NCBI RefSeq assembly: GCF_012516375.2 | Contig: NZ_CP051204.2 | Span: 372,001 to 436,000, forward strand | Source of the DNA: Chitinophaga oryzae | GTDB taxonomy: Bacteria; Bacteroidota; Bacteroidia; Chitinophagales; Chitinophagaceae | Direction: 5' to 3' | Length of the DNA stretch: 64,000 nt | Part shown: positions 32,719 to 44,700 of the stretch, in pieces | Numbering within the stretch: the first letter of the stretch is position 1 | Layout of the letters: the number at the start of each line of letters is the position of its first letter | Notes under the pieces: model-generated | Told to the model about the DNA's origin: nothing | The model's input: only the letters and a program-made list of their open reading frames with translations | Databases searched by the model: none | Program-made: the position numbers and the translations under genes

Positions 32719-34566
32719 ACCTTCGGAATATTCCTGTAACAGTAATCTGTATTTATTCAGTATGCGTGATTTGGAGACAAACCCTACCAGCTTCTTGTCC
32801 TGCACCACCGGTAAACTCCATACATCCGCCTCGTCAAATTTTTTGAGTACCAGCGTAATATTGTCTTTTAAAGATACTACTGCCGGCGGAGCTTTCATTA
32901 ATTTCTTAACAGTCACGGTATCATATAGTTCCGGGCTGAACATGATCGGGCGGATATCGTCGAGTGTGATGATCCCTTCCAGTTTGTCCTGCTGGCTCAC
33001 CACGGCAATGATGTTGCGCTGCCCGTCTTTCACCAGTTCTATAAGCTGGCGCAGGCTGGCGTCAATATCGATCCGCTGGATATCTTCTTCTACCAGGTCC
33101 TGCATACGCAGCATCAGGAGGATATTGCTGTCGTGCGCTTTGGTGAACACCTTGCCCTCTTTGGCTAATGTGATGAGCTCCGGGGAGATAGGCGAAAACC
33201 ATTTCGCCATCAGGTAGGAAGTGGTAGACACGATCATCAGCGGGATAAACAAGTCGTAGCCGGAGCTGGACTCGGCGATCAGGAAGATGGCCGTCAGCGG
33301 CGCATACATCACGCCCGCCATTACCCCTGCCATGCCTACGATAACGAGGTTGGTGACCGGCACGTCGGTAAGGCCTACCTGTGTGCAGAGCATGGCGAAA
33401 AAGAAACCGAGGAAGCCGCCGGCAAACAGGGACGGCGCAAAGTTCCCGCCGTTGCCGCCGCTCTGGATGGTGATGGAGGTGGCGAAAGCTTTCAGCAGGC
33501 ATACGCAGCCGGTGAATACCAGCAGCATCCAGCTCTGCGGCGGGAAATACCCAAAGAAACTGTTTTGCAGGATAACTTCTCCATGGCCTCCGGCCAATGA
33601 TTTTACGGCGGTATATCCCTCTCCGAACAAAGGAGGCAACGCTACACAAAGCGCGGATACCAACACCCCGCCCAGCATGGCTTTGCGCAGGGCGCTCCAC
33701 TGCAGCCGTTTAAAGAAATGCTCCACTTTATGCGACAGCACCACAAAATAGCGGGCGTAAAAACCGCATAACAGGCCCAGCACAATATAAAAAGGTACGT
33801 TGTGATAGTTGAAAGGCGTCCGGGATTCGAAATGGAAAAGCACCTCCTCCTGTAGAATGATTTTGGAGAGCAGGCTGCCGCAAACGGCGGCCACAATCAA
33901 CGGCATGAAATCGGAAAATACCACCCCGGTCAGCAAGATCTCAAAGGCAAACATCATCCCGGCGATGGGCGCGTTAAAAGCGGAGGCGATGCCCGCCGTG
34001 GCGCCGGCTGCCAGTAACAGGGTGCGCTCCTTGTATCCCAGCGAATAGGTACGGGCATAGTTGGACCCCAACGCCGCGCCGGTAACGGCAATAGGACTTT
34101 CCAGCCCCGCAGAACCACCAAGACCAACGGTCACCGCGCTTTGCAGTATCTGGGAATACATCTTCACCGGCGGTATAATACTGGAGTTCTGGGCGATCTC
34201 ATGCAGTATCGCCGGAATCCCTTTACGGGACTGCCCCTTGAAAAAGAAAATAACGATCAGGGTGGTCAGCACAATCCCCAGAAAAGGAAAGACTACATAA
34301 AAAATAACCTGCGTGCTGAAATGTACCTTGTAGGTAATAACATAATGGATATAGTGGACCAGCATTTTGAGCACCACGCCTGCCAACCCGGCGGAACACC
34401 CGACCAGGATACCGGACAGGAGCAGGAACTGATTGCGGTTGAGCTTGCTGTGAAGCCAGTGCAGGAGCAACTCATAGCTTTTGGCTTTACGGAGGCTGTA
34501 TTGTTCGAAATCCCGTTTAAACCTGAAAAAACCATGGTACTTCCGGATGCGGCTAAATTGACTCAT
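32716..34566 (-). CDS. ClC-type chloride channel/antiporter with two CBS domains
   Basis: A 616-residue ClC protein. The membrane part (residues ~45-450) carries the selectivity motifs: SRKGIPAIL, the gating-glutamate motif as GSAGLESPIA (family GREGP), and GGNGGNFAPSLFAGG (family GxFxP). The C-terminal ~110 residues hold two CBS repeats (MKAPPAVVSLKDNITLVLKKF and the preceding RMQDLVEEDIQRIDIDASLR), usually regulatory ligand or nucleotide sensors. The gating glutamate is present, so H+ coupling is possible, but whether it is channel or exchanger cannot be settled by sequence alone. It follows the transglutaminase-like gene on the same strand by 16 bases. Confidence 0.92.
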   Translation of the reverse strand: MSQFSRIRKYHGFFRFKRDFEQYSLRKAKSYELLLHWLHSKLNRNQFLLLSGILVGCSAGLAGVVLKMLVHYIHYVITYKVHFSTQVIFYVVFPFLGIVLTTLIVIFFFKGQSRKGIPAILHEIAQNSSIIPPVKMYSQILQSAVTVGLGGSAGLESPIAVTGAALGSNYARTYSLGYKERTLLLAAGATAGIASAFNAPIAGMMFAFEILLTGVVFSDFMPLIVAAVCGSLLSKIILQEEVLFHFESRTPFNYHNVPFYIVLGLLCGFYARYFVVLSHKVEHFFKRLQWSALRKAMLGGVLVSALCVALPPLFGEGYTAVKSLAGGHGEVILQNSFFGYFPPQSWMLLVFTGCVCLLKAFATSITIQSGGNGGNFAPSLFAGGFLGFFFAMLCTQVGLTDVPVTNLVIVGMAGVMAGVMYAPLTAIFLIAESSSGYDLFIPLMIVSTTSYLMAKWFSPISPELITLAKEGKVFTKAHDSNILLMLRMQDLVEEDIQRIDIDASLRQLIELVKDGQRNIIAVVSQQDKLEGIITLDDIRPIMFSPELYDTVTVKKLMKAPPAVVSLKDNITLVLKKFDEADVWSLPVVQDKKLVGFVSKSRILNKYRLLLQEYSEG

Positions 34567-34582
34567 GGCGCAAATTTAAAGA

Positions 34583-35503
34583 TCAGAGCTCAATCAACCC
34601 ATAAACTTTATCATTCATGTACGGGCCGCCGGGATGTCTGGCGGTATAATCAAGGTTGATCCAGTACTCTCCTTTCAGCTCGTGGTAATACAGTTCTTTG
34701 ATGACGGGTTTGGGAAACAGCGTGATGATGGCCTGTTTCATGATCTCGAAATCTTCCTTGTCGCCACAATAGAGCTCAGGGTAAGCGTGCCCTTTGATCA
34801 GTACAATACGGCAGCGCGCCCCGATAGACTGCAGGCAGGAAGTCATCAGGATGGAATGATCGTCGCAATCGCCCCCAAGGCCGTTCAGGATAGTTTCCTG
34901 TGGCGTGGCGAAGTATTCGTCACGACGGGAGTCGAGCACATATTTGAAATTACCGTTGATATACCGGAAGAGGGACAGAAAGCGGGTGATCTTCCCGAAC
35001 TTATAAAAATACTCGTCGTAGTAGTCCAGTGAATGTTTCACGGAGAAGTTGCGGACCACGGAATCCTGGTAGTTGACTTTCTCCCGGATGCCCCGTACCG
35101 TTTTGTCGCGGTAACTTTCCACACGGCGCGGATACAAACTGAGGATGTCCAGCTGTTTGCTGTCTTTGGTGCCCCAGTTGCCCTGCACCATCCCTTTATA
35201 ATCGTTCAGCACATTGGTGAAAGTATAATCGTCCCGGTATTTATTGAACAGCAGGATGCTGCACACCAGCAGGAAGGCGGGAATAATCAGTGGCCGGAAA
35301 AACCATCGCAGGGCATATACGACCAGAAGGCTGATCAGGAAAGATACAGCCAGGTCTAAGTGGAACCCTCCCGCTACAATGGGCGGGAGGAACCGGTTTA
35401 TAAAAGGTGCGAGTGGTAACAACGTCAGCAGGCTCAATATGTTGAGCAGCAATTGGGTAGACGTTGTGTATTTGCTTTCATCGATGGCCATTATGCTATG
35501 CAA
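34583..35503 (-). CDS. Membrane-anchored transglutaminase-like protein
   Basis: A 306-residue protein with three or so N-terminal hydrophobic helices (LLLNILSLLTLLPLAPFI, LDLAVSFLISLLVVYALRWFF, PLIIPAFLLVCSILLF) and a transglutaminase-like cysteine-protease domain. The catalytic Cys lies in GLGGDCDDHSILMTSCLQ, the His in VLIKGHAYPELYCG and the Asp in YWINLDYTARHPG. Such domains cleave or cross-link peptides at the inner membrane or periplasm. It is 16 bases upstream of the ClC channel gene on the same strand and likely shares its transcript, but a functional link is not established. The start ATG is 21 bases from the stop of the STAND NTPase gene. Confidence 0.85.
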   Translation of the reverse strand: MHSIMAIDESKYTTSTQLLLNILSLLTLLPLAPFINRFLPPIVAGGFHLDLAVSFLISLLVVYALRWFFRPLIIPAFLLVCSILLFNKYRDDYTFTNVLNDYKGMVQGNWGTKDSKQLDILSLYPRRVESYRDKTVRGIREKVNYQDSVVRNFSVKHSLDYYDEYFYKFGKITRFLSLFRYINGNFKYVLDSRRDEYFATPQETILNGLGGDCDDHSILMTSCLQSIGARCRIVLIKGHAYPELYCGDKEDFEIMKQAIITLFPKPVIKELYYHELKGEYWINLDYTARHPGGPYMNDKVYGLIEL

Positions 35504-35524
35504 TAAAGCAAAATTATGCCATAA

Positions 35525-38104
35525 TCACTTCGCAAAATTTGGAATGGCCTGTTTGAAGGATGTGCTGTTTCTGATTAATTCTATTTGTTGTTGTGTGTCG
35601 GTGATCTGTTTGTCCATGTTGAGGTCGCGGTAGATGTTCTTCAACAGGGCGTAGTTCATCAGCGCCAGCACTTTCAGGTCCAGTTTCTGTGCATGTTCAA
35701 TGGCTATTTCGGCTACACGGATCGCTTTATGGAATTCGTGTTCATTATAATATACGGTAGCATGCAGCAGTTTCTGAAAGGACTCAAGGTGTTTGCCGCT
35801 GAAATAGTCGGATGAATATTTTTTGATGACATGATCGGCGTGCCGGCAGATCCTTTCGGCTGATTTGACATTGCCCATTCCCAGGTGGCCCTGTGCCTGC
35901 CAGAGTAACAGCATGAGGCGGAAAGAGTCCGCTTTGCGGTATGGCAGGGAGGGATATGCCTGAAACAGGCGCCGGGTGAAGTTGAGCAGGTGTTCATAGT
36001 CTTCCATCAGCAGGAAGGCGGTGCCCATGTTACGGAACACGATTTCCTGCGCCACGGACATCTGATGCCGGGAAGTGTGGCCCCAGTACTGCTGGTACTG
36101 GTATATTTTAGCCCGGATGCCTTCGTTGACAAAGCCGAATTTAAGATACTCATATATAAAGAGGAGTATTTCATAAGGCGTCACCCACAGTTCGCCGTCA
36201 AATTCGTCTGCGCTGTAGAGTTTTTTGATACTGTTGAGCTCCAGCTCGCATTGTTCGGCGTCCAGCTGGAGCAATGCCATGCTGAACAGCAGGTTGCGGA
36301 TCTTGAGTTTGTCTTCCCGGGCTTCGGCCATTCCCAGCAGGGCGTTCAGCACTTTCCTTTTACGGAAATGCATGAACTCATCGTTGATGATCTGGCTGAG
36401 CGGGTTTTTCTTGAAGAACCCCGGGGGAAAGATCGATTTCAGTTCCACCTGATTGTTGCCCTCGTGCTGGTAGTGGAGCACGAGATATTCCAGCAGGTGT
36501 GATTTTTCGATGTTGGCCAGCGGAAGATGGAACATTTTGATGATGCCTTCCGTTTGCCGGGTGGTGATCGCATAGCGGAGCAGCCAGCGGAATACCCCGA
36601 TACGGTAAGGGGATTGTGGCAGATGGTCCAGTATGTTCCGCAGCAGGTGCTCGTTGACTTCCTGGCTGCTTTGCTGGAGGTAGTGCATGGCTACAAAGTA
36701 TTCCAGCAGGAAGGTGTGCGCGAAGCGCACCTTTACGTGGAACATGATTTCCTGGCTCAGGTTCTCTTCCGCCAGGATATTATCTGCCAGCAGTTCCTTG
36801 TAAGCGGGGAACAGATCGGCGTTCTGGTTGAGCAGTTTGCTTTTGTCGATATAGATGCCGCTGCGGCCATAGTCGAGCAGGGCGAGCAGCTTTTCAATGA
36901 TCTTTATTTTAAAGGCGTTGCTCTGGGAGTTGAACACCCGGTTTTGCACAAACCGTGACACGATCTCGAACAGGCTCAGGTGTTCATCCACAAAATTTTG
37001 TTCCGGGCCGGCATTCAGCTGGCAGAACAGCTGCAGGTAGTACGGGTTGCGTAGTTTCTGCAGGAAGCTCTCGGAGAACATCCGGATGGTAGACGGATCA
37101 AAATGGTGATTGTAGAGGACCGACTTCACTTCCTGTTCGGTCAGCGCCGGCAGGTTGATGTTGGTTTCCTCGTCCATCTCCGGTCCCAGGTACCAGTAGC
37201 GGCGGAAGGCCGGGTACTGGTGGGAATGCTGGAATATCTCCGACCAGGTGCTGCTCCGGACAGAAAGGATCACTTTCACCCAGGGATAGCGGTCGTTCGA
37301 ATAAACGAAGTCTTCCAGCTTGGTATATAATAGTTTGAGTTTATCACCGGAAACAGCGATCTCATCGAAGCCGTCGATGATAAGGATCAGGCGGCCGCCT
37401 TTGTTATTGAAGTGACTGGAGAAGTATTCGCGGAAGTTCTCCCCTTTGCCGAGGTCCATTTGGTTGTCCAGCCAGTTGGCCAGGGATAAGCCTTTGAGTA
37501 ACAGGCTGCCGGCGGCGTGTGCATGGATGAACCAGCATACGTCGTGTTTGAACCGGGCGTCCCTGCAGAACCAGAAGTGTTCGGCGAGGTGTACCAGGGC
37601 CACGGACTTCCCCCACCCTGATGGCGCGATCAGGGCGGTAGCGGCGTAGTCGCTTTCGAGGAACCGCTCAATATGTGCGTTACAGAAGGTACGGGGAACG
37701 GTAAAGGGGAACGCTATGCCTGAACGGTTTTTAAGCGTCAGGATCGTGTAGTGCGATACAGCATCCGCTTTGGTTTTCAGTTCGTCCCATCTGCGCGTGT
37801 CCAGTTGCTGGTTGCTGCGACTGGCGCTGTTGAGCAATTGATAATGATGTTGCTGGAAATCTTCCCAGTCCTTAAAACGGCAATATTGTGAGAGGGTGTT
37901 CAATGTGTAGCGCGAAAAGCTGTGTTGTGTAACAGCAAATCCGAATACCCTTTTGAGCGTTGTCTCACTTACCAGTTTTGTGGTGTTATCCAATATGGAC
38001 TGAGCCAGATTCTTGCAATCTGCCGACGACATGACTTCAACACCGTATCTGCGCAATACTTCTTTCTGCAGTGTCATGATGAAGTCATAGGATAGATCAA
38101 TCAT
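35525..38104 (-). CDS. Large STAND/NACHT-like NTPase with helical-repeat C-terminus
   Basis: A ~859-residue protein of the STAND (NACHT/AP-ATPase-like) type. The N-terminal ~100 residues are a helical module (SILDNTTKLVSETTLKRVFG, YTLNTLSQYCRFKDWEDFQQ) that may bind DNA or a partner. The ATPase follows with Walker A APSGWGKSVALVHLAEH and Walker B LILIIDGFDEIAVSGDK, then winged-helix/arm sequences. From ~residue 560 the chain is all-helical, TPR-like, ending in ALMNYALLKNIYRDLNMD. STAND proteins act as signal-integrating switches in regulation or phage defence. A longer start (38143) exists, but 38104 opens the conserved N-terminal sequence. It is divergent from the giant adhesin gene and shares its control region. 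Confidence 0.7.
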   Translation of the reverse strand: MIDLSYDFIMTLQKEVLRRYGVEVMSSADCKNLAQSILDNTTKLVSETTLKRVFGFAVTQHSFSRYTLNTLSQYCRFKDWEDFQQHHYQLLNSASRSNQQLDTRRWDELKTKADAVSHYTILTLKNRSGIAFPFTVPRTFCNAHIERFLESDYAATALIAPSGWGKSVALVHLAEHFWFCRDARFKHDVCWFIHAHAAGSLLLKGLSLANWLDNQMDLGKGENFREYFSSHFNNKGGRLILIIDGFDEIAVSGDKLKLLYTKLEDFVYSNDRYPWVKVILSVRSSTWSEIFQHSHQYPAFRRYWYLGPEMDEETNINLPALTEQEVKSVLYNHHFDPSTIRMFSESFLQKLRNPYYLQLFCQLNAGPEQNFVDEHLSLFEIVSRFVQNRVFNSQSNAFKIKIIEKLLALLDYGRSGIYIDKSKLLNQNADLFPAYKELLADNILAEENLSQEIMFHVKVRFAHTFLLEYFVAMHYLQQSSQEVNEHLLRNILDHLPQSPYRIGVFRWLLRYAITTRQTEGIIKMFHLPLANIEKSHLLEYLVLHYQHEGNNQVELKSIFPPGFFKKNPLSQIINDEFMHFRKRKVLNALLGMAEAREDKLKIRNLLFSMALLQLDAEQCELELNSIKKLYSADEFDGELWVTPYEILLFIYEYLKFGFVNEGIRAKIYQYQQYWGHTSRHQMSVAQEIVFRNMGTAFLLMEDYEHLLNFTRRLFQAYPSLPYRKADSFRLMLLLWQAQGHLGMGNVKSAERICRHADHVIKKYSSDYFSGKHLESFQKLLHATVYYNEHEFHKAIRVAEIAIEHAQKLDLKVLALMNYALLKNIYRDLNMDKQITDTQQQIELIRNSTSFKQAIPNFAK

Positions 38105-38143
38105 AGGGGACAATAAATGGATTAGGAATTTTCGATACTCCAT

Positions 38144-38714
38144 TAAGTACGTCTGAGTCAGCGGTTTAGATTTATGAAAATCAAAATGAACAAAATGAAC
38201 AGGAGATTTTAAAAATGATTATATATATGATAATTTTTAATAAAAATACTTTTGTGTTATTTATACAATATAATTATATGTATAATTTATTTATATATAA
38301 TAAAATATAGCGAAAGTCAACCGTGGTGGCTATTTGGCAGCGCTTGCTAAAAAAATTCGGTGGTCAGGGAAAAAAAATTTGTGCCCGAATCCGGTGCTGC
38401 CGGTTGTGGGAACTTCTTCGTAATAAAAGAGTGATTGCCGTCACCAAAATGAACAAACTGAACAATTGGTTTTTGAAATGAACGAAAGGGACGCTACCGG
38501 TCAAAATGAACTAAAATGAACCACACTTTATCCCCCGCTTCACTATACATTCGTAACGTTTTTGCAAACCTTTAACATATGATTGAAAGTAGGATACATC
38601 AACCGCCTCACTTTTAGTTATTTGTCATCTAGCCACGTCATAACCTATCCTGCCGCCAGAGTAATTTGTAATTCATTGCAAAATGAATATCGTTTTATTT
38701 TAATATCTGGTGCT
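38144..38714. promoter_or_regulatory. 570-bp divergent control region with 9-mer array
   Basis: An AT-rich intergenic region between the STAND NTPase and the giant adhesin gene. It carries seven copies of the 9-mer AAAATGAAC (two with one mismatch), at 38183, 38192, 38446, 38455, 38475, 38503 and 38513. Neighbouring copies are 9 or 10 bases apart (38183/38192, 38446/38455, 38503/38513), one helical turn, as for tandem binding of one regulator. No TAnnTTTG match was found in the stretch just ahead of the adhesin start, so the promoter is not located. The 9-mer is absent as a cluster from the other gaps I read. Confidence 0.6.
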
Positions 38715-41700
38715 ATGCATTCAAACACTACTCCTAATTGCCCTTTTATTGCTGCCCCTATTACCCGGTCCCGGGCGAAGAGTGCCTTGAACACACCCGT
38801 GTTACTCTTCTTCAAAAGGCATACCCGTTTGTTCCTGGGCAACCTGCTGTTACTGCTGATGGCCTTCGGAATGATAGCACAACCGGCAATGGCGCAAACG
38901 CAGACACAGCGTGTATATGCGACTGACCAGGTCAATGGCACCGTCGTTACCGGCGGCATCGGCGTTTGTCTGTTGTGCGGTGTGGCCAACCCCGGCAACG
39001 CCGTAGACGTATCAGGCAACTTCTTACAGACGTCTTCCCAGATAACAGCACCAGTAGCTGTAGGGCTTGGCGCCACTGTGACGGTTTCCCAAAGCCTGAT
39101 CTTTCCGGCTGGCCAGCTTCCCACAGCCTCCACTCCGGCAGTGGTAAAAATCGGCGCAGGAAATGCCTTATCCCTGGCATTGGCAGGCTCTATTATCGTG
39201 CAGGCCTATAACGGAACTACTCCGGTAGGCTCCCCCGCTCCTATTTCCACTGCCCTGCTCAACCTGCTCGCCAGCGGTAACCAGGCAGAAGTGTTTGTAC
39301 CTGCTCCGGGGGTTCCGTACGACAGAGTACGCGTTTCTATCCGGGCAGACCTGCTCTCGGCACTCGTCAATGTGAATGTATACGCCGCCTATTATAATAC
39401 ACCGGCTACCGGTACCATCAACTGTAATACGCCTATCGATATATTATATGGCGTCAACGGTGCACTGGCCGGCGTAGGCTCTGTGACCAACGCGCCCAAC
39501 GCAGCGGATGGCAACGTGGCCACCTTCGCTCAAATGTTCTCCGCGGTAAGCACCACCTTAGCAGATAGCTATACACAATTAACCGCAGTATATCCCGGGC
39601 TGTCAAAAACCGGCGACTCTGTGCGTATCGTCACCTCCAACGCCGGCGCACTGCTGAGCGCTCAACTGCTGAACGCCATCACCATCGTCACCTATAATCA
39701 GGGCACAGTGGTGGATTCCATTACAGGCAACAGCGCCCTGCTTAAGATAGATCTGCTCTCGGGCGGGTCGGGACCCCAAACCCTCACCTTCGCTTCTTCG
39801 GGACCGTTTGACCATATACAGGTCAGGTTCGGCGCTATCGTGAGCGGGCTCGCCACCCTGAATGTGAACGAAATCCAGCGGTTCAGCCCCTCACCGGCTA
39901 CCACCGGCGGCTCCGTCGTTAGGACCACCTGTTTGGGTACACCGCTTACACTGAGTGTCAGCAGTCCTGACAATACCAATTACAACTATACCTGGTATGA
40001 TTCTACCCAGACAACCGTGGTAGGCACCGGCTCCAGCTTCCAGGCTCCCGCCACTACCGCAGGCGCTTACCGGTATTATGTGTCTGCCAGCCTGAAAACC
40101 TGTTCCGCCTCTGAATCAGCCAAAGCGCTGGTGACAGTCCTTGTCAATAACTTTGCTACTGCCGCTGATATCACCGTGCCACCCACCACTGCTGTCTGCG
40201 CCAATACTGCAACGATTACACCTACTGCAACCAACCCATCCGGTACTACCACCTTCAAGTGGTATAAAGACATTAATAAAACTACCCAGATCACCGATGG
40301 ACTGGTAGAAGGCGCCATCAGCTATGCGATAGACGCCGCCGGTAAACTTACCATCACAGGGCTCACTGCTCCGTCTACCACCTTCTATGTTAGTATTACT
40401 GATAGTACCCATTGTGAAAACCAGGCCGGCGCACTGGCTTCCGCCACCGTTACGGTAGGCACCAGCCCCGTACCGCCGGTAACAGCTACCAGCGTTTCCG
40501 GTACCGTGAACCAGCCAGTCACGCTGACCGCCTCCGCTCCGGCCGGCACCATCGAATGGTACACAGACACCACACTGGCGCCCGTAGCTACCGGTCCTTC
40601 CTATAATGTAGGTCCGTTCGCCACACCAGGCGTACATACCTACTTTGTTGGTGTTCGTCTTGCCGGTGGTTGTTCTTCCGCAAGGATTCGTGTAGATGTG
40701 ACCGTTACTACCGCAGGTACGCCTGTTTCCTGTAACGCCGCTACACAACAAGCATCCGGCACTACCCTCGGTTGCGTGCTTTGTACGATTAACAATCCGA
40801 CTTTCTCGGTGGACAGTGATCCGGCCAACTTCACGCAACTGAGCGTACCGGTAGGTCTGCTGGGCGGCGCTGCTTTCCAGCAGCTCATCTTCCCGCAACC
40901 AGGCGCCGCTTTGGACAGCATCCGGTTTGATCTGGAGTTCCCCGGCGGTCTTGCAGACGTGTCGCTCTTGGGCGGTGTAGTGCTGACCGTGGCCAATGGA
41001 ACCACCGTTGTTGCCAGGGATACGCTCACCAACCTCCTCCATCTGACACTGCTCACCAGCACCAGGGGGTATGTAACCATCCCGGCCAGAGGCGTGTTTG
41101 ACCGCGTGGAAGTGAAAATGACCGGTACCCTGAACCTGCTGAATGCAGTTAATATATATGGTGCGCGCATCATCAGCCCCAATCCGACCACATTGGTACG
41201 TAACGTACAGGCCTGCGTTGGTTCCACCGCTACCCTCACCGCTACACCGGCGCCCGGCACCAGCGTGCAGTGGTATGCTGATTCCACCACCACTACAGCC
41301 CTGGGAGCCAATCCGTATACAACACCGGTGCTCAACACCGCCGGTACGGTAACTTACTGGGCACAGGTAATAGGTACCAACGGTTGCGCTAACCCTGATC
41401 GTATACGCGTTACCGTTAACGTAAATGCACTGGCTACCGCCGCCGATATCAACATCGCTGATACCACGCTCGGTTGCGTAAGCAATACTGCAGTGCTGAA
41501 ACCTTCATCCGGTGTAGTATTGGATTCGGTATTCACCTGGTATAAAGACGCCAGTAAAACAACCGCTATCACCAATGGCCTGACAGAAGGCGCGGTACAC
41601 TACGCACTGGATAGCGTGGGTAACCTCACCATCACCGGTCTGGCATTGGGCAACTATACTTATTATGTTGCCGTGAGCGGTTCCAACCGTTGCGAAAACG

Positions 41701-44700
41701 CAGCTGGTGCACTGAAACCCGCTGTGGTAAGCATCGTGAACGCACCGGCCGCACCGGTGGTAACCGGCACAGTAGTCGTCGCTACCGGTCAACAGGCAAC
41801 GCTGACCGCCTCCCCTGTTCCGGGCGCGGTGATCAACTGGTATGCCGACTCTACTACCACCACCATCGCCGGTACCGGTACCAGCTTCGTGGTAGGTCCG
41901 TTCAGTAATCCGGGTACTTACAGCTACTTCGCTGCGGTAAGCATCCCTGGCGCGTGCTCTTCTGCACGGGTACGTGTAAACGTAGAAGTAACCGGTCCGG
42001 TAATTCCTTCTCCGGATTGTAACGTACCGACAACACAGGTTTCCGGTACTACCCTCGGTTGCGTACTGTGCTCTGTACAGAACCCAACCAATGACATCGA
42101 CAGCTCTCAAACCAATTTCACCCGCCTGAACATACCGGTAGGCTTACTCGGTGGTTCAGTATACCAACGGCTTATCTTCCCGAACCCGGGAGCAGCGGGC
42201 GACAGCATCCGCCTGACCATGGCAGCTCCTGGCGGCCTGGGAGATGTAAGCCTGTTTGGTGGCGTGGTGATCACCCAATATAACGGTACTACTGCCGTGA
42301 AAGCAGATACCCTGGCCGACCTGCTGACCCTGCGTCTGCTGAGCGGTCAGCAATTCGCTGCTACCGTGGCGGCCACCGGTACTTACGACCGCGTGGAAGT
42401 GAAACTGACAGGTCTCGCTAACCTGCTCAACTCCATCGACATCTATGGCGCCCGTATCCTGTACCCGAACCCGACTATCAGCGGCACCGGCGATACCGTA
42501 TGCGTGAACCAGAAAACAACCCTGTCTGTAACACCTGCTGCCGGTACCACCGTACGCTGGTACGCAAGCGCCACCAGCACCACGGTGTTGAGCAGCCAGA
42601 ACACTTATACTACTGATACCCTGAGAACACCAGGCACCGTTACTTACTACGTGCAGGTGGTAGGCGCCAACAATTGCGCTAATCCTAACCGTGTACCCGT
42701 AACCGTTACTGTGTCTCCGGCCCCTGTAGTACCCGGTCCTGACCAGACACTCAACCTCTGCGCCGGTACCAGCGCAGCACTGGCAGTTGCTAATCCGAAC
42801 AACCAGCTTACTTATCACTGGTACAACGTGGCCACCGGCGGTACCAAACTCAACGCCGACAGCGGATACGTATTTAACGTGCCCAATATCACCAAAGACA
42901 CCACTTTCTATGTGGAAGCGGTCAGCGCCTGTGGTGCTTTTTCTCCGAGACAGGCATTCCATATCGTGATCTCTGCTTCCCTGAGCGCACCAGTGGTGAC
43001 ACCTAATCCGGATTCCGTAAACATCGGCACACAAGCCGTGCTTAAAGCCACCTCCAACGCCGCCAACGTGGTATTCACCTGGTACGGCAGCCAGACTGGC
43101 AACGACAGCCTGTTTACCGGTCCGACCTACGCACCGCCTACCCGGAACACGCCGGGCACTGTAACCTATTGGGTGAAAGCATCCATCAATGGTTCCTGCT
43201 CTTCTATCCGCGTGCCGGCAGTAGTGGTGTACGGAACATTTAACACACCAACGCCGGTGCCTTGCGAAGGCGCTACCACCCAGACTATCGGCGGCAGCGG
43301 TCTCCTCGTGCTGGGTAACGTATACAACCCGCAGCTGGCGGTAGATAACGATGCCAGCACTGCATCCTCTCTCGTGATCAATCTCGGCGTACTGAATGCA
43401 GAGGTATGGGAAAAAGTAGGCTTCAACGGCCTCTCCGCTCCTGGCGACACCGTAAGGGTATTGCTCTCTGACCCGGGTACGATATTGTCCGCATCACTGC
43501 TGGGCGGCGTCCGGCTGACCACTTATAATGGTAATGCTCCGCAGGATTCTGTGACCGTCAGCGATCCGCTGGTGAAACTTAGCCTCCTGGGCAACGGTAC
43601 ACAGGCTATCGCCGAATTTGTACCAACCAAACCGTTCGACGCCGTACAGGTGAAACTGAGGTCCGGACTTGTGGGCGCACTCACAGAAATCGGCTTCAAC
43701 TACGCACAGCGCGCAGTGGCTAAACCTGCTGTACAGGCTGCCCAGGTAGCTGTTTGCGCAGGCAACACGGCAACACTCAACGTACAGAATCCGGTGACAG
43801 GCATCACTTACCGCTGGTATACATCCAACGGCACCTACCTCACCGGTAAAGACGGCGCTACGCTGACTACCGGCGCACTGACGGCAGATACCAGCTTCTT
43901 CGTGGAAGCCTTCCGCAATGGTTGCGCAAGCACCGGAAGAACACAGGTAGCTGTGAAAGTGGCTGCCGCTCCGGCTGCACCGACCGTACAATCCAATGAT
44001 GTGAAAGTTTGTCCGGGTTCAGACGCGGTACTGGCCATCGCCAACCCGCTGGCAGGATACACCTATAACTGGTACAACGTAGCTACCGGTGGTACCAAAC
44101 TGAACGCAGACAGCGGATTTACCTATAAAGTGGTGAATGTAACAGCTGCCGCCACCTACTATGTAGAAGCATTCAACGACAGCTGTAATACTACCTCCGC
44201 TACCAGAACGGCTGTTAACGTAAGCACCGCAGCTACCCTGCCTGCTCCGACCGTAACACCGAACCCGGACACCGTGGTAGTCAACCAGCAACCGGTATTC
44301 GTGGCATCGGCTTCTACCGCTAATGCACAGTTCTACTGGTTCGCTACCCAGACCGCCACAGACACCCTGTTTAAAGGTGCACAGTTCGCCGCACCAGCTT
44401 CCGCTACCGTGGGTACCAAAACCTACTGGGTAGTAGCAGCGATCCCTGGCGGCTCCTGCACTTCCGCAAGAGTACCGGTAACAGCCGTCACCGTTACCGA
44501 CAGACAGGACCCTGTGCCTTGCGAAGGAGCAAGCTCCTTCACCATCGGTGGCTCCGGCCTCCTGGTGCTGGGCAATGTGTACAACCCGCAACTGGCAGTT
44601 GACAACAGCGCCAATACTTATTCTTCCCTCGTAATAGACCTCGGCATACTGAATGCCTCCGTTTGGGAAAAGGCTTACTTTAACGGTGTCTCCACTCCGG

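Noticed and set aside
38583..38714. Upstream extension of the giant adhesin starting with TTG
   Set aside because: No domain or signal in the extension; the ATG at 38715 leads directly into the signal peptide region.
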